This document shows, one piece after another, positions 7,768 to 15,352 of a DNA stretch of 25,301 bases. Where the stretch lies: positions 1 to 25,301 of the forward strand of contig JAEYRA010000032.1 of assembly GCA_023409755.1 (NCBI GenBank), written 5' to 3'. A model generated the notes under the pieces. It searched no databases, was not told the DNA's origin, and was given only the letters and a program-made list of their open reading frames with translations. The stretch is from Bacillota bacterium (GTDB lineage: Bacteria > Bacillota > Clostridia > Christensenellales > UMGS416). How positions within the stretch are numbered: the first letter of the stretch is position 1; every line of letters begins with the position of its first letter. The position numbers and the translations under genes are program-made.

Positions 7768-7786
7768 GCAGGAAAGGACTTATAAT
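7758..7786 (+). promoter_or_regulatory. Probable promoter of the acetyltransferase gene
   Basis: A perfect TATAAT lies at 7781-7786, about 30 bases before the start codon. The hexamer 17 bases upstream (TATACC, 7758-7763) is a poor -35, so the promoter may be weak or need an activator. Confidence 0.45.
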
Positions 7787-7815
7787 GGTCGTATAAACAA
7801 ATGCAGAGGGATGAT

Positions 7816-8559
7816 ATGACGGACCGACGCGAACGAATAGCCGAAGACCTGCGCACGCTGGGGGTACGCCCCGGCGGGCTTTTGCTTGTCCACTCCTCCT
7901 ACAAATCATTAGGGTCCGATGTTGGCGGCTTGGATGCCGTGTTTGCCGGCCTACGGCTGGCCCTGGGGGAGGAGGGCACCCTGCTCTTCCCGGCGTTGTC
8001 CTACATGTCCGTCGGGCGGGAGCAGCCAGTCTTTGACGTGCGGACGACACCCTGCTGTGTGGGCGCGCTCCCGGAGGCGTTCCGTCACTTGCCCGGCGTG
8101 GTGCGCAGCCTTCACCCGACCCATTCGGTGTGCGCCCAAGGCCCAAGGGCGGAAGAACTCACTCAGGGTCACGAGAGTGACCGCACACCCTGCGGTACCC
8201 AGTCGCCATTTCGGCGGCTGACGGAGCGGGGAGGTCAAATTCTTCTGCTGGGCTGCGGGATGCTACCCAACACCACCATGCATACCATAGAGGAACTGGC
8301 CGACGCGCCATACCTCTTTGAGCCTGAGCCGCTGGAATACACGCTGATCGGATACGACGGCCGGGACCAGAAGGCCGTCCACCAGCGGCATGCTCACTTC
8401 CCCCAGCACTTTGACCGTGTTCGGGAACCCCTGCTGGGCCACGGTCTGCAGGAAGGTCCGGTGCTGCAGGCACAGTGCTACCTTTTTGAAGCGGACGCCC
8501 TGCGGGAGTGTGCGCTCGCCATGCTAAAACAGGATCCCTATGCATTCTATAAGGACTAG
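7816..8559 (+). CDS. AAC(3)-family N-acetyltransferase
   Basis: The protein belongs to the aminoglycoside 3-N-acetyltransferase fold family (AAC(3)/YokD), which moves an acetyl group from acetyl-CoA to an amine. Signature stretches are VRPGGLLLVHSSYKSLG at the N-terminus, GTLLFPALSY, RSLHPTHSVCAQGPRAEEL, and LLLGCGMLPNTTMHTIEELA with the family's catalytic His/Glu region. ATG 7816 is preferred over the in-frame ATG at 7801 because AGAGGG (7805-7810) is well placed before it; this gives 247 residues, slightly short of resistance enzymes. Many chromosomal members have no proven role in antibiotic resistance, and the real substrate cannot be read from the sequence. The oxidoreductase gene follows after 15 bases, so the two may be co-transcribed. 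Confidence 0.85.
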   Translation: MTDRRERIAEDLRTLGVRPGGLLLVHSSYKSLGSDVGGLDAVFAGLRLALGEEGTLLFPALSYMSVGREQPVFDVRTTPCCVGALPEAFRHLPGVVRSLHPTHSVCAQGPRAEELTQGHESDRTPCGTQSPFRRLTERGGQILLLGCGMLPNTTMHTIEELADAPYLFEPEPLEYTLIGYDGRDQKAVHQRHAHFPQHFDRVREPLLGHGLQEGPVLQAQCYLFEADALRECALAMLKQDPYAFYKD

Positions 8560-8574
8560 CAAAGGAGAAACGCC

Positions 8575-9633
8575 ATGAAGAAGACCAAGGTTGCGGTGAT
8601 CGGCTGCGGTACGATCGCCAACAGCGCCCATCTGCCCAGCTACTCCAAGAACCCCAAAGTGGAGCTGGCCTACGTGTGCGACATCATCCCCGAGCGAGCG
8701 GAAGCCGCCCAGAAGACCTACGGCGCGGGCAAGGCCGTCCTCGACTACAAGGAGATTTTGGCCGACCCCACGGTCACGGCGGTGTCGCTGTGCGTGCCCA
8801 ACTACCTGCACGCCACCATGGCCATTGACTGCCTGAACGCCGGCAAGCACGTCCTGTGTGAGAAGCCCGCTGCCGTCAGCTATGACTTGGCGGTTTCCAT
8901 GAAGGAAGCGGCCGACCGCAATGACAGAATCCTGAACATCGGCGTCGTCAACCGCTTCAACACCTCGGTCAACCGCATCAAGGCGATGATCGACAACGGT
9001 GACCTGGGCAATGTGTACCACGTCTATTGCTCCTTCCGGTCCCACCGTTCCATCCCCGGCCTCGGCGGCCCCTTCACCCGCACCGACAAGGCCGGCGGCG
9101 GCGTGCTCATCGACTGGGGCGTCCACTTCCTGGATCTTATCTTCTATTGCATCGGCCAGGTGAAGCCGGTGGCCGCCAGCGGGCAGACTTACTCCGCCCT
9201 TGGTAAGGACATGAAGTCCTATACCTACACCAGCATGTGGGCCGGCCCGCCGGACTATGAAGGTGTCTACGACGTCGAAGACTTCGTGACCGGCCTTGTG
9301 CGTACTGACGGCCCGACGATCTCCGTCAACGGCGCCTGGGCCCAAAACATCGGCGAGAGCGCCATGTTCATTGAGTTCCTCGGTGACAAGGGCGGCGTCA
9401 AACTGCAGTATGGCGGCAACTTCGTCTATTACAGCACCAAGGACGGCGCGCTGACTGAAACGAAGTACGAATTCAACATGAGCGACATGTTCTACGACGA
9501 GCTGGATGCCTTCATCGATGCCGCCAACGAGAATAAGAAGATTCGCTCCAACATCAATGAAGTGCTCGTCACCACCAAGGTGATGGAGGGCATCTACCAG
9601 TCGGCCAAGCAGAACCGCGAGGTCGCGCTGTAG
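8575..9633 (+). CDS. Gfo/Idh/MocA family NAD(P)-dependent oxidoreductase
   Basis: Members of this family oxidise or reduce sugars, inositols and related compounds using NAD(P). The 352 residues begin with a Rossmann fold (VAVIGCGTIANSAHLPSY), continue with the VCDIIPERAEAA strand-helix, and carry the active-site lysine motif CEKPAAVSYDLA. The C-terminal half contains GGGVLIDWGVHFLDLIFY, which fits the family's GxxxHxxD catalytic element. AAGGAG lies 8 bases before the ATG. The gene ends 34 bases before a strong terminator. The substrate is unknown; position next to an acetyltransferase on one side and a sugar operon on the other allows a sugar role but does not prove one. Confidence 0.88.
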   Translation: MKKTKVAVIGCGTIANSAHLPSYSKNPKVELAYVCDIIPERAEAAQKTYGAGKAVLDYKEILADPTVTAVSLCVPNYLHATMAIDCLNAGKHVLCEKPAAVSYDLAVSMKEAADRNDRILNIGVVNRFNTSVNRIKAMIDNGDLGNVYHVYCSFRSHRSIPGLGGPFTRTDKAGGGVLIDWGVHFLDLIFYCIGQVKPVAASGQTYSALGKDMKSYTYTSMWAGPPDYEGVYDVEDFVTGLVRTDGPTISVNGAWAQNIGESAMFIEFLGDKGGVKLQYGGNFVYYSTKDGALTETKYEFNMSDMFYDELDAFIDAANENKKIRSNINEVLVTTKVMEGIYQSAKQNREVAL

Positions 9634-9667
9634 CAACCGTCACAACGGAGCCTCATGAGGAAGCCCA

Positions 9668-9700
9668 CAGGCAGGGAGCATGCGCTCCCTGCCTGTTTTT
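9668..9700 (+). terminator. Intrinsic terminator after the oxidoreductase gene
   Basis: CAGGCAGGGAGC (9668-9679) pairs perfectly with GCTCCCTGCCTG (9684-9695) around ATGC, followed by five T residues. A 12-bp G/C-rich stem makes this a confident terminator. Confidence 0.95.
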
Positions 9701-9918
9701 GCCTTGTGGATGGCGACAAAGCCAAACGGGGCGCGCACGATGCAGAGTTAACGCCCGCCGCAGACCACGATTGCTCACTACGGCCGGCAGGGCGGGGCGC
9801 CTAGTGGCGAATTGCCGACACTACCCAGATTTCAAACGGTACCGCAGTCTTTCACATGGAAATAAGTAAATGTGTAAATGTCTTGTCTATACCTGATTCT
9901 AGGCAATTTGGTTCATTC
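9701..9918 (+). other. Non-coding stretch with a tandem GTAAATGT repeat
   Basis: No convincing gene lies between the terminator at 9700 and the next promoter. The left part is GC-rich and featureless. The right part is AT-rich and contains two adjacent perfect copies of GTAAATGT (9866-9873 and 9874-9881), 37 bases before the -35 box of the mannoside operon, a usual place for an activator site. TTTCACAT (9850-9857) forms an imperfect inverted match with ATGTGTAAA (9870-9878). Confidence 0.5.
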
Positions 9919-9947
9919 TTGCACAGCCTGAAAAATGATAGTATGAT
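9919..9947 (+). promoter_or_regulatory. Sigma-A promoter of the mannoside operon
   Basis: TTGCAC (9919-9924) and TATGAT (9942-9947) are separated by exactly 17 bases. Both are good matches to the sigma-A consensus. The start codon of the first gene follows 50 bases later. Confidence 0.75.
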
Positions 9948-9958
9948 GATCTGTGCAA
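9919..9958 (+). repeat. 8-bp perfect inverted repeat flanking the mannoside promoter (candidate operator)
   Basis: TTGCACAG (9919-9926) and CTGTGCAA (9951-9958) are perfect inverted copies with centres 32 bases apart, about three helix turns. One arm covers the -35 box and the other lies just past the -10 box. A repressor binding both arms would block polymerase. Confidence 0.5.
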
Positions 9959-9997
9959 AATCGAACGTTGGCTTAGGCCGTTTAGCAGGAGGTTGCT

Positions 9998-11230
9998 ATG
10001 GATCGAGATCGGCTCAGGGCATTTGGACAAGCGGTGACGGACCACCTGACCCATGATTTGATGCCCTATTGGGTGGAACGCGATGGCTGGAAGGATAAAA
10101 ATGCCTTCTATGGGTGGTTGGACGAAAAAGGCTTGCCCACCCAGGGGGAGGATGCTCCCTGGCACAGCGTGCTCTATTCCCGGTTGCTCTGGACGTTCTC
10201 GGCGGCGGCACGCTTCACCGGCGATCGCGGGCTTCTGGCACAGGCCGACAAGGTGTATGCCATCTACAAGAGCCACTTTCTAGACCGTGAGTTTGGCGGG
10301 GCCTATTGGCTGGTGAGCCCCGACGGCAGCGTACTGGATAGCAAGAAGCAGACTTATGGCCTGGCTTTCTGGGTTTATGGCCTGACCGAATACCGGCTGG
10401 CCGGGGGGCCGGAGGAGGCTCTTGCCGACGCGAAGGACATCTTCCATCGCATGCAGGCTCACCTGCGTGACCCGATCCACGGCGGCCATGTGGAGGCCGC
10501 CAACCGCGACTGGACAAAGGCCAGCCGCATCGGCCTTGATGAGCACGTGCCGCTGGCAGAGAAATCGATGAACACCCACCTGCACGTGTTGGAGGCCTTC
10601 ACGAACCTGCTGCGAGCCTACCCTGCCGATGAGGTACGTCAGGCCACGGCGGAGGTACTGGACAATTTCCTCACGCACATCGTAGACCCTTCGGGCTTCT
10701 TCCACATGTTCCTGGATGTGGACTATACGCCCTGGAAGGGCCACGCCAGCTACGGGCACGACATCGAGGGCAGCTGGTTGCTGTGGGAAGCGGCCGAGGT
10801 GCTGGGTGACCCCACGCTGCTGGAGCGTGCCCGCCCAGCCTGCCTTGCCCTGTGTGACCGTCCCCGCCGTTATGGCATCGACCCCGATGGCGGCATCATT
10901 GACGAAGGGGAGATGGACGGCACACCGGTGCACACCGATAAGGGCTGGTGGCAGCAGGCCGAGGCCGTCGTGGGCCAGGTCAATGCCTATCAAATGACCG
11001 GCGATGAGAAATACCTGGAGGGTGCCCAACGCACCTGGGCGTTCATCGACCGCCACATCATTGACCATGAGTGGGGCGAGTGGTTCAAGTCTGTCAGCCG
11101 CGATACCACCCAGACGAACCGTGGTGAGAAGGTCGGCCCCTGGAAGTGCCCCTATCACAACAGCCGCATGTGCATGGAAGTGGGGCGTCGGGTCAACGAA
11201 ATACTTGAAGGGAAGGGAGCACACGCATGA
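9998..11230 (+). CDS. Cellobiose 2-epimerase (AGE family)
   Basis: It interconverts the reducing-end glucose and mannose of beta-1,4-disaccharides. The 410-residue protein is an (alpha/alpha)6 barrel of the N-acylglucosamine 2-epimerase superfamily. Several stretches point to cellobiose 2-epimerase rather than the renin-binding type: KSMNTHLHVLEAFTNL (His194), SYGHDIEGSWLLWEA (His254), WWQQAEAVVG and GPWKCPYHNSRMCMEV (His387). His254 and His387 correspond to the two catalytic histidines known in this family. AGGAGGT (9987-9993) precedes the ATG. There is no signal peptide, so it acts in the cytoplasm. It overlaps the first GH130 gene by ATGA. In this setting its likely job is mannobiose to mannosyl-glucose conversion. 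Confidence 0.92.
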   Translation: MDRDRLRAFGQAVTDHLTHDLMPYWVERDGWKDKNAFYGWLDEKGLPTQGEDAPWHSVLYSRLLWTFSAAARFTGDRGLLAQADKVYAIYKSHFLDREFGGAYWLVSPDGSVLDSKKQTYGLAFWVYGLTEYRLAGGPEEALADAKDIFHRMQAHLRDPIHGGHVEAANRDWTKASRIGLDEHVPLAEKSMNTHLHVLEAFTNLLRAYPADEVRQATAEVLDNFLTHIVDPSGFFHMFLDVDYTPWKGHASYGHDIEGSWLLWEAAEVLGDPTLLERARPACLALCDRPRRYGIDPDGGIIDEGEMDGTPVHTDKGWWQQAEAVVGQVNAYQMTGDEKYLEGAQRTWAFIDRHIIDHEWGEWFKSVSRDTTQTNRGEKVGPWKCPYHNSRMCMEVGRRVNEILEGKGAHA

Positions 11231-12240
11231 CGAAGATCATCGGGGCGAATCTGCCCAACATGCCCTGGGAGGACCGCCCGGCTGGTAACCTGGAACCGGT
11301 GTGGCGCTACAGTGGCAACCCCATCATGGGCCGCAACGTCAACTTCAAGGCCAAGCGCGTCTACAACAGCGCCGTCGTACCCTTTCAAGACGGTTTTGCC
11401 GGTGTGTTCCGCGCTGATGGCCGCGACGGCAAGGCCTTGATGCACTCCGGCAAGAGCCCGGACGGCATCCATTGGACGCTGTCGGAAGATGTGATCCAGT
11501 GGAAGGATGAGCAGGGGAACCCCTGGAACCCCAACTATGGCTATGACCCTCGTGTCATCCCGCTGGAGGGCCGCTTCTACATCGTCTGGTGCACCGACTT
11601 GGGCGGCGCGGCGCTGGGCATGGGCGTCACCGATGACTTTGAGCACTTCACCCGGTTGGAGAACCCCTATTTGCCTTTTAACCGCAATGGAGTGCTGTTC
11701 CCTCGCAAGATCGGTGGCACTTATCGGATGTTGACACGGCCCAGTGACTCGGGTCACACGCCCTTCGGCGATATCTACATCAGCGAGAGCCCCGACCTCA
11801 CCTTCTGGGGCAAACACCGCCGCGTCATGAGCCGTGGCGCTGCCGGCTGGTGGCAGGGCCTGAAGATTGGCGGCGGCACCGTGGTGGAGACTGAAGAGGG
11901 GTGGCTCCTCATCTACCACGGCACCAGCCAGACCTGCAACGGCTACGTATACAGCATGGGCGCTGCACTCCTCGATATTGATGAGCCCAGCCGGGTGTTG
12001 TATCGCTCGTCGGATGCCATCCTCGGGCCGGAAATGCCTTATGAAACCACGGGTTTTGTGGATAATGTAATCTTCCCCTGTGCGGCGCTGACCGACGCCG
12101 CCACCGGTCGCATCGCCATCTACTACGGCTGTGCCGATACCCACACGGGGCTGTGCTTTACCACCGTGGATACTCTGCTCGATTATGTCAAGGCCACGTC
12201 GGTGCTCGGTGCCGGCGACGCGGACCTTGGGAAATGCTAA
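11227..12240 (+). CDS. GH130 beta-1,4-mannooligosaccharide phosphorylase (GH130_2-like)
   Basis: GH130 enzymes split beta-mannosidic bonds with phosphate, releasing mannose-1-phosphate. The 337-residue five-bladed propeller begins PWEDRPAG...PVWRYSGNPIM, then VYNSAVVPFQDGFAGVFRAD, as in the mannooligosaccharide phosphorylase subgroup. The proposed general acid is Asp107 in NYGYDPRVI. Other blade motifs are NGVLFPRKIGGTYRMLTRPSD and GWLLIYHGTS, with DNVIFPCA near the end. It has no signal peptide and no added domain. The gene starts inside the stop of the epimerase gene and ends 12 bases before the second GH130 gene. Exact chain-length preference cannot be read from sequence alone; GH130_1 versus GH130_2 placement is from remembered motif patterns. 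Confidence 0.88.
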   Translation: MTKIIGANLPNMPWEDRPAGNLEPVWRYSGNPIMGRNVNFKAKRVYNSAVVPFQDGFAGVFRADGRDGKALMHSGKSPDGIHWTLSEDVIQWKDEQGNPWNPNYGYDPRVIPLEGRFYIVWCTDLGGAALGMGVTDDFEHFTRLENPYLPFNRNGVLFPRKIGGTYRMLTRPSDSGHTPFGDIYISESPDLTFWGKHRRVMSRGAAGWWQGLKIGGGTVVETEEGWLLIYHGTSQTCNGYVYSMGAALLDIDEPSRVLYRSSDAILGPEMPYETTGFVDNVIFPCAALTDAATGRIAIYYGCADTHTGLCFTTVDTLLDYVKATSVLGAGDADLGKC

Positions 12241-12252
12241 AGGAGAAGAACG

Positions 12253-13458
12253 ATGAGTAACTATGAGAAGCGTTTGGCCTTCCTGGCCAGCCAGTACGAG
12301 GAAACCATCACACGTAAGAACCAGCCCGTGGAAGGCAACGGCGTTTTTGAGCGTTTTGTCGACCCAGTGTTGACGAACAAGCACATCCCCCCGGTGTGGA
12401 AGTACGACCTGAACCCCGCGACGAACCCCTTCCTGATGGAACGGCTGGGCGTCAACTGTGTCTTCAACCCCGGTGCCATTGAGTTTGACGGAAAGGTGCT
12501 CATGATGGCGCGCGTAGAGGGCAACGACCGCAAGTCATTCTTCGCCGTGGCTGAGAGTGACAACGGTGTCGACGGCTTCCGTTTCTGGTCCCACCCGGTG
12601 CGCGTCCCACAGACCAACGACTGGGATGTAAACGCTTATGACATGCGCCTTGTCAAGCACGAGGACGGCTATATCTACGGCCTCTATTGCTCCGAGCGCA
12701 AGGACCCCGACGCGCCGGCGGTGGATACCTCGGCCGCGGTGGCCCAGTGCGCCATCGTACGAACCAAGGACATGAAGAACTGGGAGCGTCTGCCCGATCT
12801 CAAGACACCCTCGCCCCAGCAGCGCAACGTCGTGCTGCACCCGGAGTTTGTGAATGGCAAGTACGCCTTCTACACCCGCCCGCAGGATGGCTTCATCAGC
12901 ACCGGCACCGGCGGTGGCATCGCCTGGGGTTTTGCGGACACGATGGACGGTGCGGTCATCGACGAGGAGATCGTCATTGACGAGCGTAAGTACCATACCG
13001 TCAAGGAAGTGAAGAACGGCCAGGGCCCCGCCCCCATCAAGACCGACAAGGGTTGGATCCATGTGGCCCACGGCGTGCGCAACACCGCAGCCGGCTTGCG
13101 TTATGTCATCTATGTATTCATGACCGATCTCAACGAACCCTGGAAGCTCACCCATAGCCCCGGCGGGTTCTTCATTGCGCCGGAAGGGGAGGAGCGCATC
13201 GGCGACGTGTCCAACGTCGTGTTCACCAATGGTCTGGTGGCCCGCGACAACGGCGAGGTGCTCATCTACTATGCATCCAGCGACACGCGCTGCCACGTGG
13301 CCCGCACCACGGTGGAGAAGCTCGTCGATTACTGCCTGAACACCCCTGAGGACCCGTACTTCTCCCACCTGTGTGTGGAGAAGCGTTGCGAGCTCATCGA
13401 CCGCAACCTGGACTACATCGCAAAGAGCGGCAACCCGGCGCTGAAGAAGCTGCTGTAG
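12253..13458 (+). CDS. GH130 4-O-beta-D-mannosyl-D-glucose phosphorylase (GH130_1-like)
   Basis: It is expected to convert mannosyl-beta-1,4-glucose plus phosphate to mannose-1-phosphate and glucose. The 401 residues are longer than the neighbouring GH130 protein, as is typical of the mannosylglucose phosphorylase subgroup, which has N- and C-terminal helical extensions. The key stretch DWDVNAYDMRLVKHEDGYIYGLYCSERKDP carries Asp130, equivalent to the general acid of characterised enzymes. VKNGQGPAPIKTDKGWIHVAHGVR and EVLIYYASSDTRCHVA form other blades. Ribosome site AAAGGAG precedes the ATG by 7 bases. Directly following an epimerase and a GH130_2-like gene, it completes the known cellobiose-epimerase/mannosylglucose route. 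Confidence 0.92.
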   Translation: MSNYEKRLAFLASQYEETITRKNQPVEGNGVFERFVDPVLTNKHIPPVWKYDLNPATNPFLMERLGVNCVFNPGAIEFDGKVLMMARVEGNDRKSFFAVAESDNGVDGFRFWSHPVRVPQTNDWDVNAYDMRLVKHEDGYIYGLYCSERKDPDAPAVDTSAAVAQCAIVRTKDMKNWERLPDLKTPSPQQRNVVLHPEFVNGKYAFYTRPQDGFISTGTGGGIAWGFADTMDGAVIDEEIVIDERKYHTVKEVKNGQGPAPIKTDKGWIHVAHGVRNTAAGLRYVIYVFMTDLNEPWKLTHSPGGFFIAPEGEERIGDVSNVVFTNGLVARDNGEVLIYYASSDTRCHVARTTVEKLVDYCLNTPEDPYFSHLCVEKRCELIDRNLDYIAKSGNPALKKLL

Positions 13459-13468
13459 GAGGATGACG

Positions 13469-15151
13469 ATGGACTGGAAGGCGCGTTGGCAGCACTGGAA
13501 GGCGAACGCCACCGACCCCCAGGTGCAGGCGCAGCTTGCCACCATGGGGGAGGCGGAGGCGCAGGAACGCTTCTCTGCAAACCTGGAGTTTGGTACCGGG
13601 GGGCTGCGCGGTATCATTGGCGCGGGCACTGACCGCATGAACGTCTATACCGTGCGGAAGGCCACCCAGGGCTTTGCCCAGTACATCAAGGCGGCCGGGC
13701 CGGAAGCCATGGCTGCCGGTGTGGCCATTGCCCACGACAACCGTCGCATGTCACCGGAGTTCACGCTCGCGGCCGCCGGTGTATTGGCTGCCAATGGTAT
13801 CCGCGCGTATGTCTTTGATAGCCTGCGCCCCACGCCGGAGCTTTCCTTCGCCGTGCGGCAGCTCCATTGCTTTGGCGGCATCGTCATTACGGCCAGCCAC
13901 AACCCGCCCCAGTACAACGGCTACAAGCTCTACGACGACACCGGCTGCCAGCTGGTGCCCCAGTATAGTGACCAGGTACTGTCACACATCAACCGCATCG
14001 AAGACGAGCTGACCATCCCGTGTCTCACGCGGGAGGAGGCCGGTGATCTGATCCAAACCATTGGCAAGCATTTGGACGAGGCCTACTACAAGGCCGTGCT
14101 GGACATTCAGCTCGACGCAGCCGGCGACAAGTCGGGGCTCAAGGTCGTGTTCAGCCCCCAGCATGGCACCTCCAACGTACCTGTGCGAGAGGTGATGCGC
14201 CGCCTGGGCTACGACCTCGTGGTGGTGGAGGAGCAGGCCTTCCCCGATCCGGAGTTTCGCAATACCAAGAACCCCAACCCCGAGGAGAAGGTTGCTTTCG
14301 AGCTGGCCCTCGTCAAGGCCCGCGCCTGCGGGGCCGATCTCATCATCACCACCGACCCTGACGCCGACCGGCTGGGCATTGCCGTGCTGCATAACGGGGA
14401 CTATGTCTTCCTAAGCGGCAATCAGACCGGTGCCGTACTGCTGGAGTACATCCTTTCCCAACGGAAGGCACATGGCACGCTGCCGGGGAACGGCATCGTC
14501 ATCAACACCATCGTGACCAGTGACCTGGGCGACCGGGTGGCCCGCGCTTATGGCATGGCAACGGAAAAGACACTGACGGGTTTCAAGTTCATCGGCGACC
14601 GCATCCGCACCCACGAACGGGCGGGTGACCACACCTACGTCTTCGGCTATGAGGAGAGCTACGGTTATCTCATCAGCCCCATTGCCCGGGATAAGGATGC
14701 CATCCAGGCGGTGCTGATGATCTGCGAGGCCGCAGCCTACTATAAGCGACAGGGCAAGACGCTCAAGGACATGCTGGAGTATGTGTTCCATACCTATGGC
14801 TATTTCGTTGAAAGCCTCATGTCCCTTTCGCTGGAAGGAGCCGCCGGCAGTGCCAAGATCGCCGAGATCATGCGTACCCTGCGTGCGAACCCGCCCCAGG
14901 AGTTGGCGGGGCTGACCGTTGTGGGAGTGGAGGACTACGAAAATGGCGTTCGCCACACCACCCATGGCGACGAGGCTCTGACGCTGCCGCGGTCCGATGT
15001 ACTCAAGTTCCTGCTGGAGGACGGCTCCTGGGCGGCGGTGCGCCCCTCGGGCACAGAGCCCAAGTGCAAGTACTACTTCTGCGCCCAAGGCACCAGCATG
15101 GAGGAGGCAACCGCCCGCATGGAGGCCATGCGCCATTACTTCAAACAATAA
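13469..15151 (+). CDS. Phosphoglucomutase/phosphomannomutase (alpha-D-phosphohexomutase)
   Basis: It moves phosphate between C1 and C6 of a hexose; here mannose-1-phosphate to mannose-6-phosphate is the likely use, with glucose phosphates as an alternative. The 560 residues have the four expected domains: the N-terminal EFGTGGLRGIIGAG loop, the phosphoserine loop TASHNPPQYNGYK (Ser143), the metal loop TTDPDADRLGI, the sugar loop GYEESYGYL, and the phosphate-binding RPSGTEPKCKYYF near the C-terminus. Length and motifs resemble Bacillus PgcA. ATG 13469 is chosen because AGGAGG (13457-13462) is 6 bases before it; the in-frame ATG at 13463 directly abuts the ribosome site. It is the last gene of the mannoside operon. 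Confidence 0.93.
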   Translation: MDWKARWQHWKANATDPQVQAQLATMGEAEAQERFSANLEFGTGGLRGIIGAGTDRMNVYTVRKATQGFAQYIKAAGPEAMAAGVAIAHDNRRMSPEFTLAAAGVLAANGIRAYVFDSLRPTPELSFAVRQLHCFGGIVITASHNPPQYNGYKLYDDTGCQLVPQYSDQVLSHINRIEDELTIPCLTREEAGDLIQTIGKHLDEAYYKAVLDIQLDAAGDKSGLKVVFSPQHGTSNVPVREVMRRLGYDLVVVEEQAFPDPEFRNTKNPNPEEKVAFELALVKARACGADLIITTDPDADRLGIAVLHNGDYVFLSGNQTGAVLLEYILSQRKAHGTLPGNGIVINTIVTSDLGDRVARAYGMATEKTLTGFKFIGDRIRTHERAGDHTYVFGYEESYGYLISPIARDKDAIQAVLMICEAAAYYKRQGKTLKDMLEYVFHTYGYFVESLMSLSLEGAAGSAKIAEIMRTLRANPPQELAGLTVVGVEDYENGVRHTTHGDEALTLPRSDVLKFLLEDGSWAAVRPSGTEPKCKYYFCAQGTSMEEATARMEAMRHYFKQ

Positions 15152-15166
15152 CATCACAGAGGCAGT

Positions 15167-15209
15167 GGCGGGTTGACCGGATGACCGGTTGGCCCGCCTT
15201 TTTACTTTT
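15167..15209 (+). terminator. Intrinsic terminator of the mannoside operon
   Basis: GGCGGGTTGACCGG (15167-15180) pairs with CCGGTTGGCCCGCC (15185-15198), three G-T pairs included, around ATGA. TTTTTACTTTT follows. A clear, strong terminator. Confidence 0.95.
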
Positions 15210-15294
15210 CATACTGAAGCTGAACCAATGATCTCTGCCACAAGACCGACTTCACACTTGTTTACAGTTCACATTTCTGCGTAAAAAATGAGAA

Positions 15295-15323
15295 TTGTCA
15301 ACAGGTTGGCCTTCCCCTATAAT
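15295..15323 (+). promoter_or_regulatory. Sigma-A promoter of the ADP-ribosylglycohydrolase-fold gene
   Basis: TTGTCA (15295-15300) and a perfect TATAAT (15318-15323) are 17 bases apart. Two TTCACA copies (15251-15256 and 15268-15273) and a TTTACA (15261-15266) lie 20-45 bases upstream and could be regulator sites. Confidence 0.8.
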
Positions 15324-15352
15324 GGGAATATCTGGATGGACGGAGGAACCCC

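Noticed and set aside
7816..8559. Antibiotic resistance gene
   Set aside because: The fold family includes resistance enzymes, but many chromosomal members have other or unknown substrates and no mobile or resistance context is seen.
8524..9636. 370-codon minus-strand open frame
   Set aside because: It mirrors the Gfo/Idh/MocA gene in antisense and lacks recognisable domains and a ribosome site.
11155..12384. 409-codon minus-strand open frame
   Set aside because: It is antisense to the first GH130 gene; no family resemblance in its translation.
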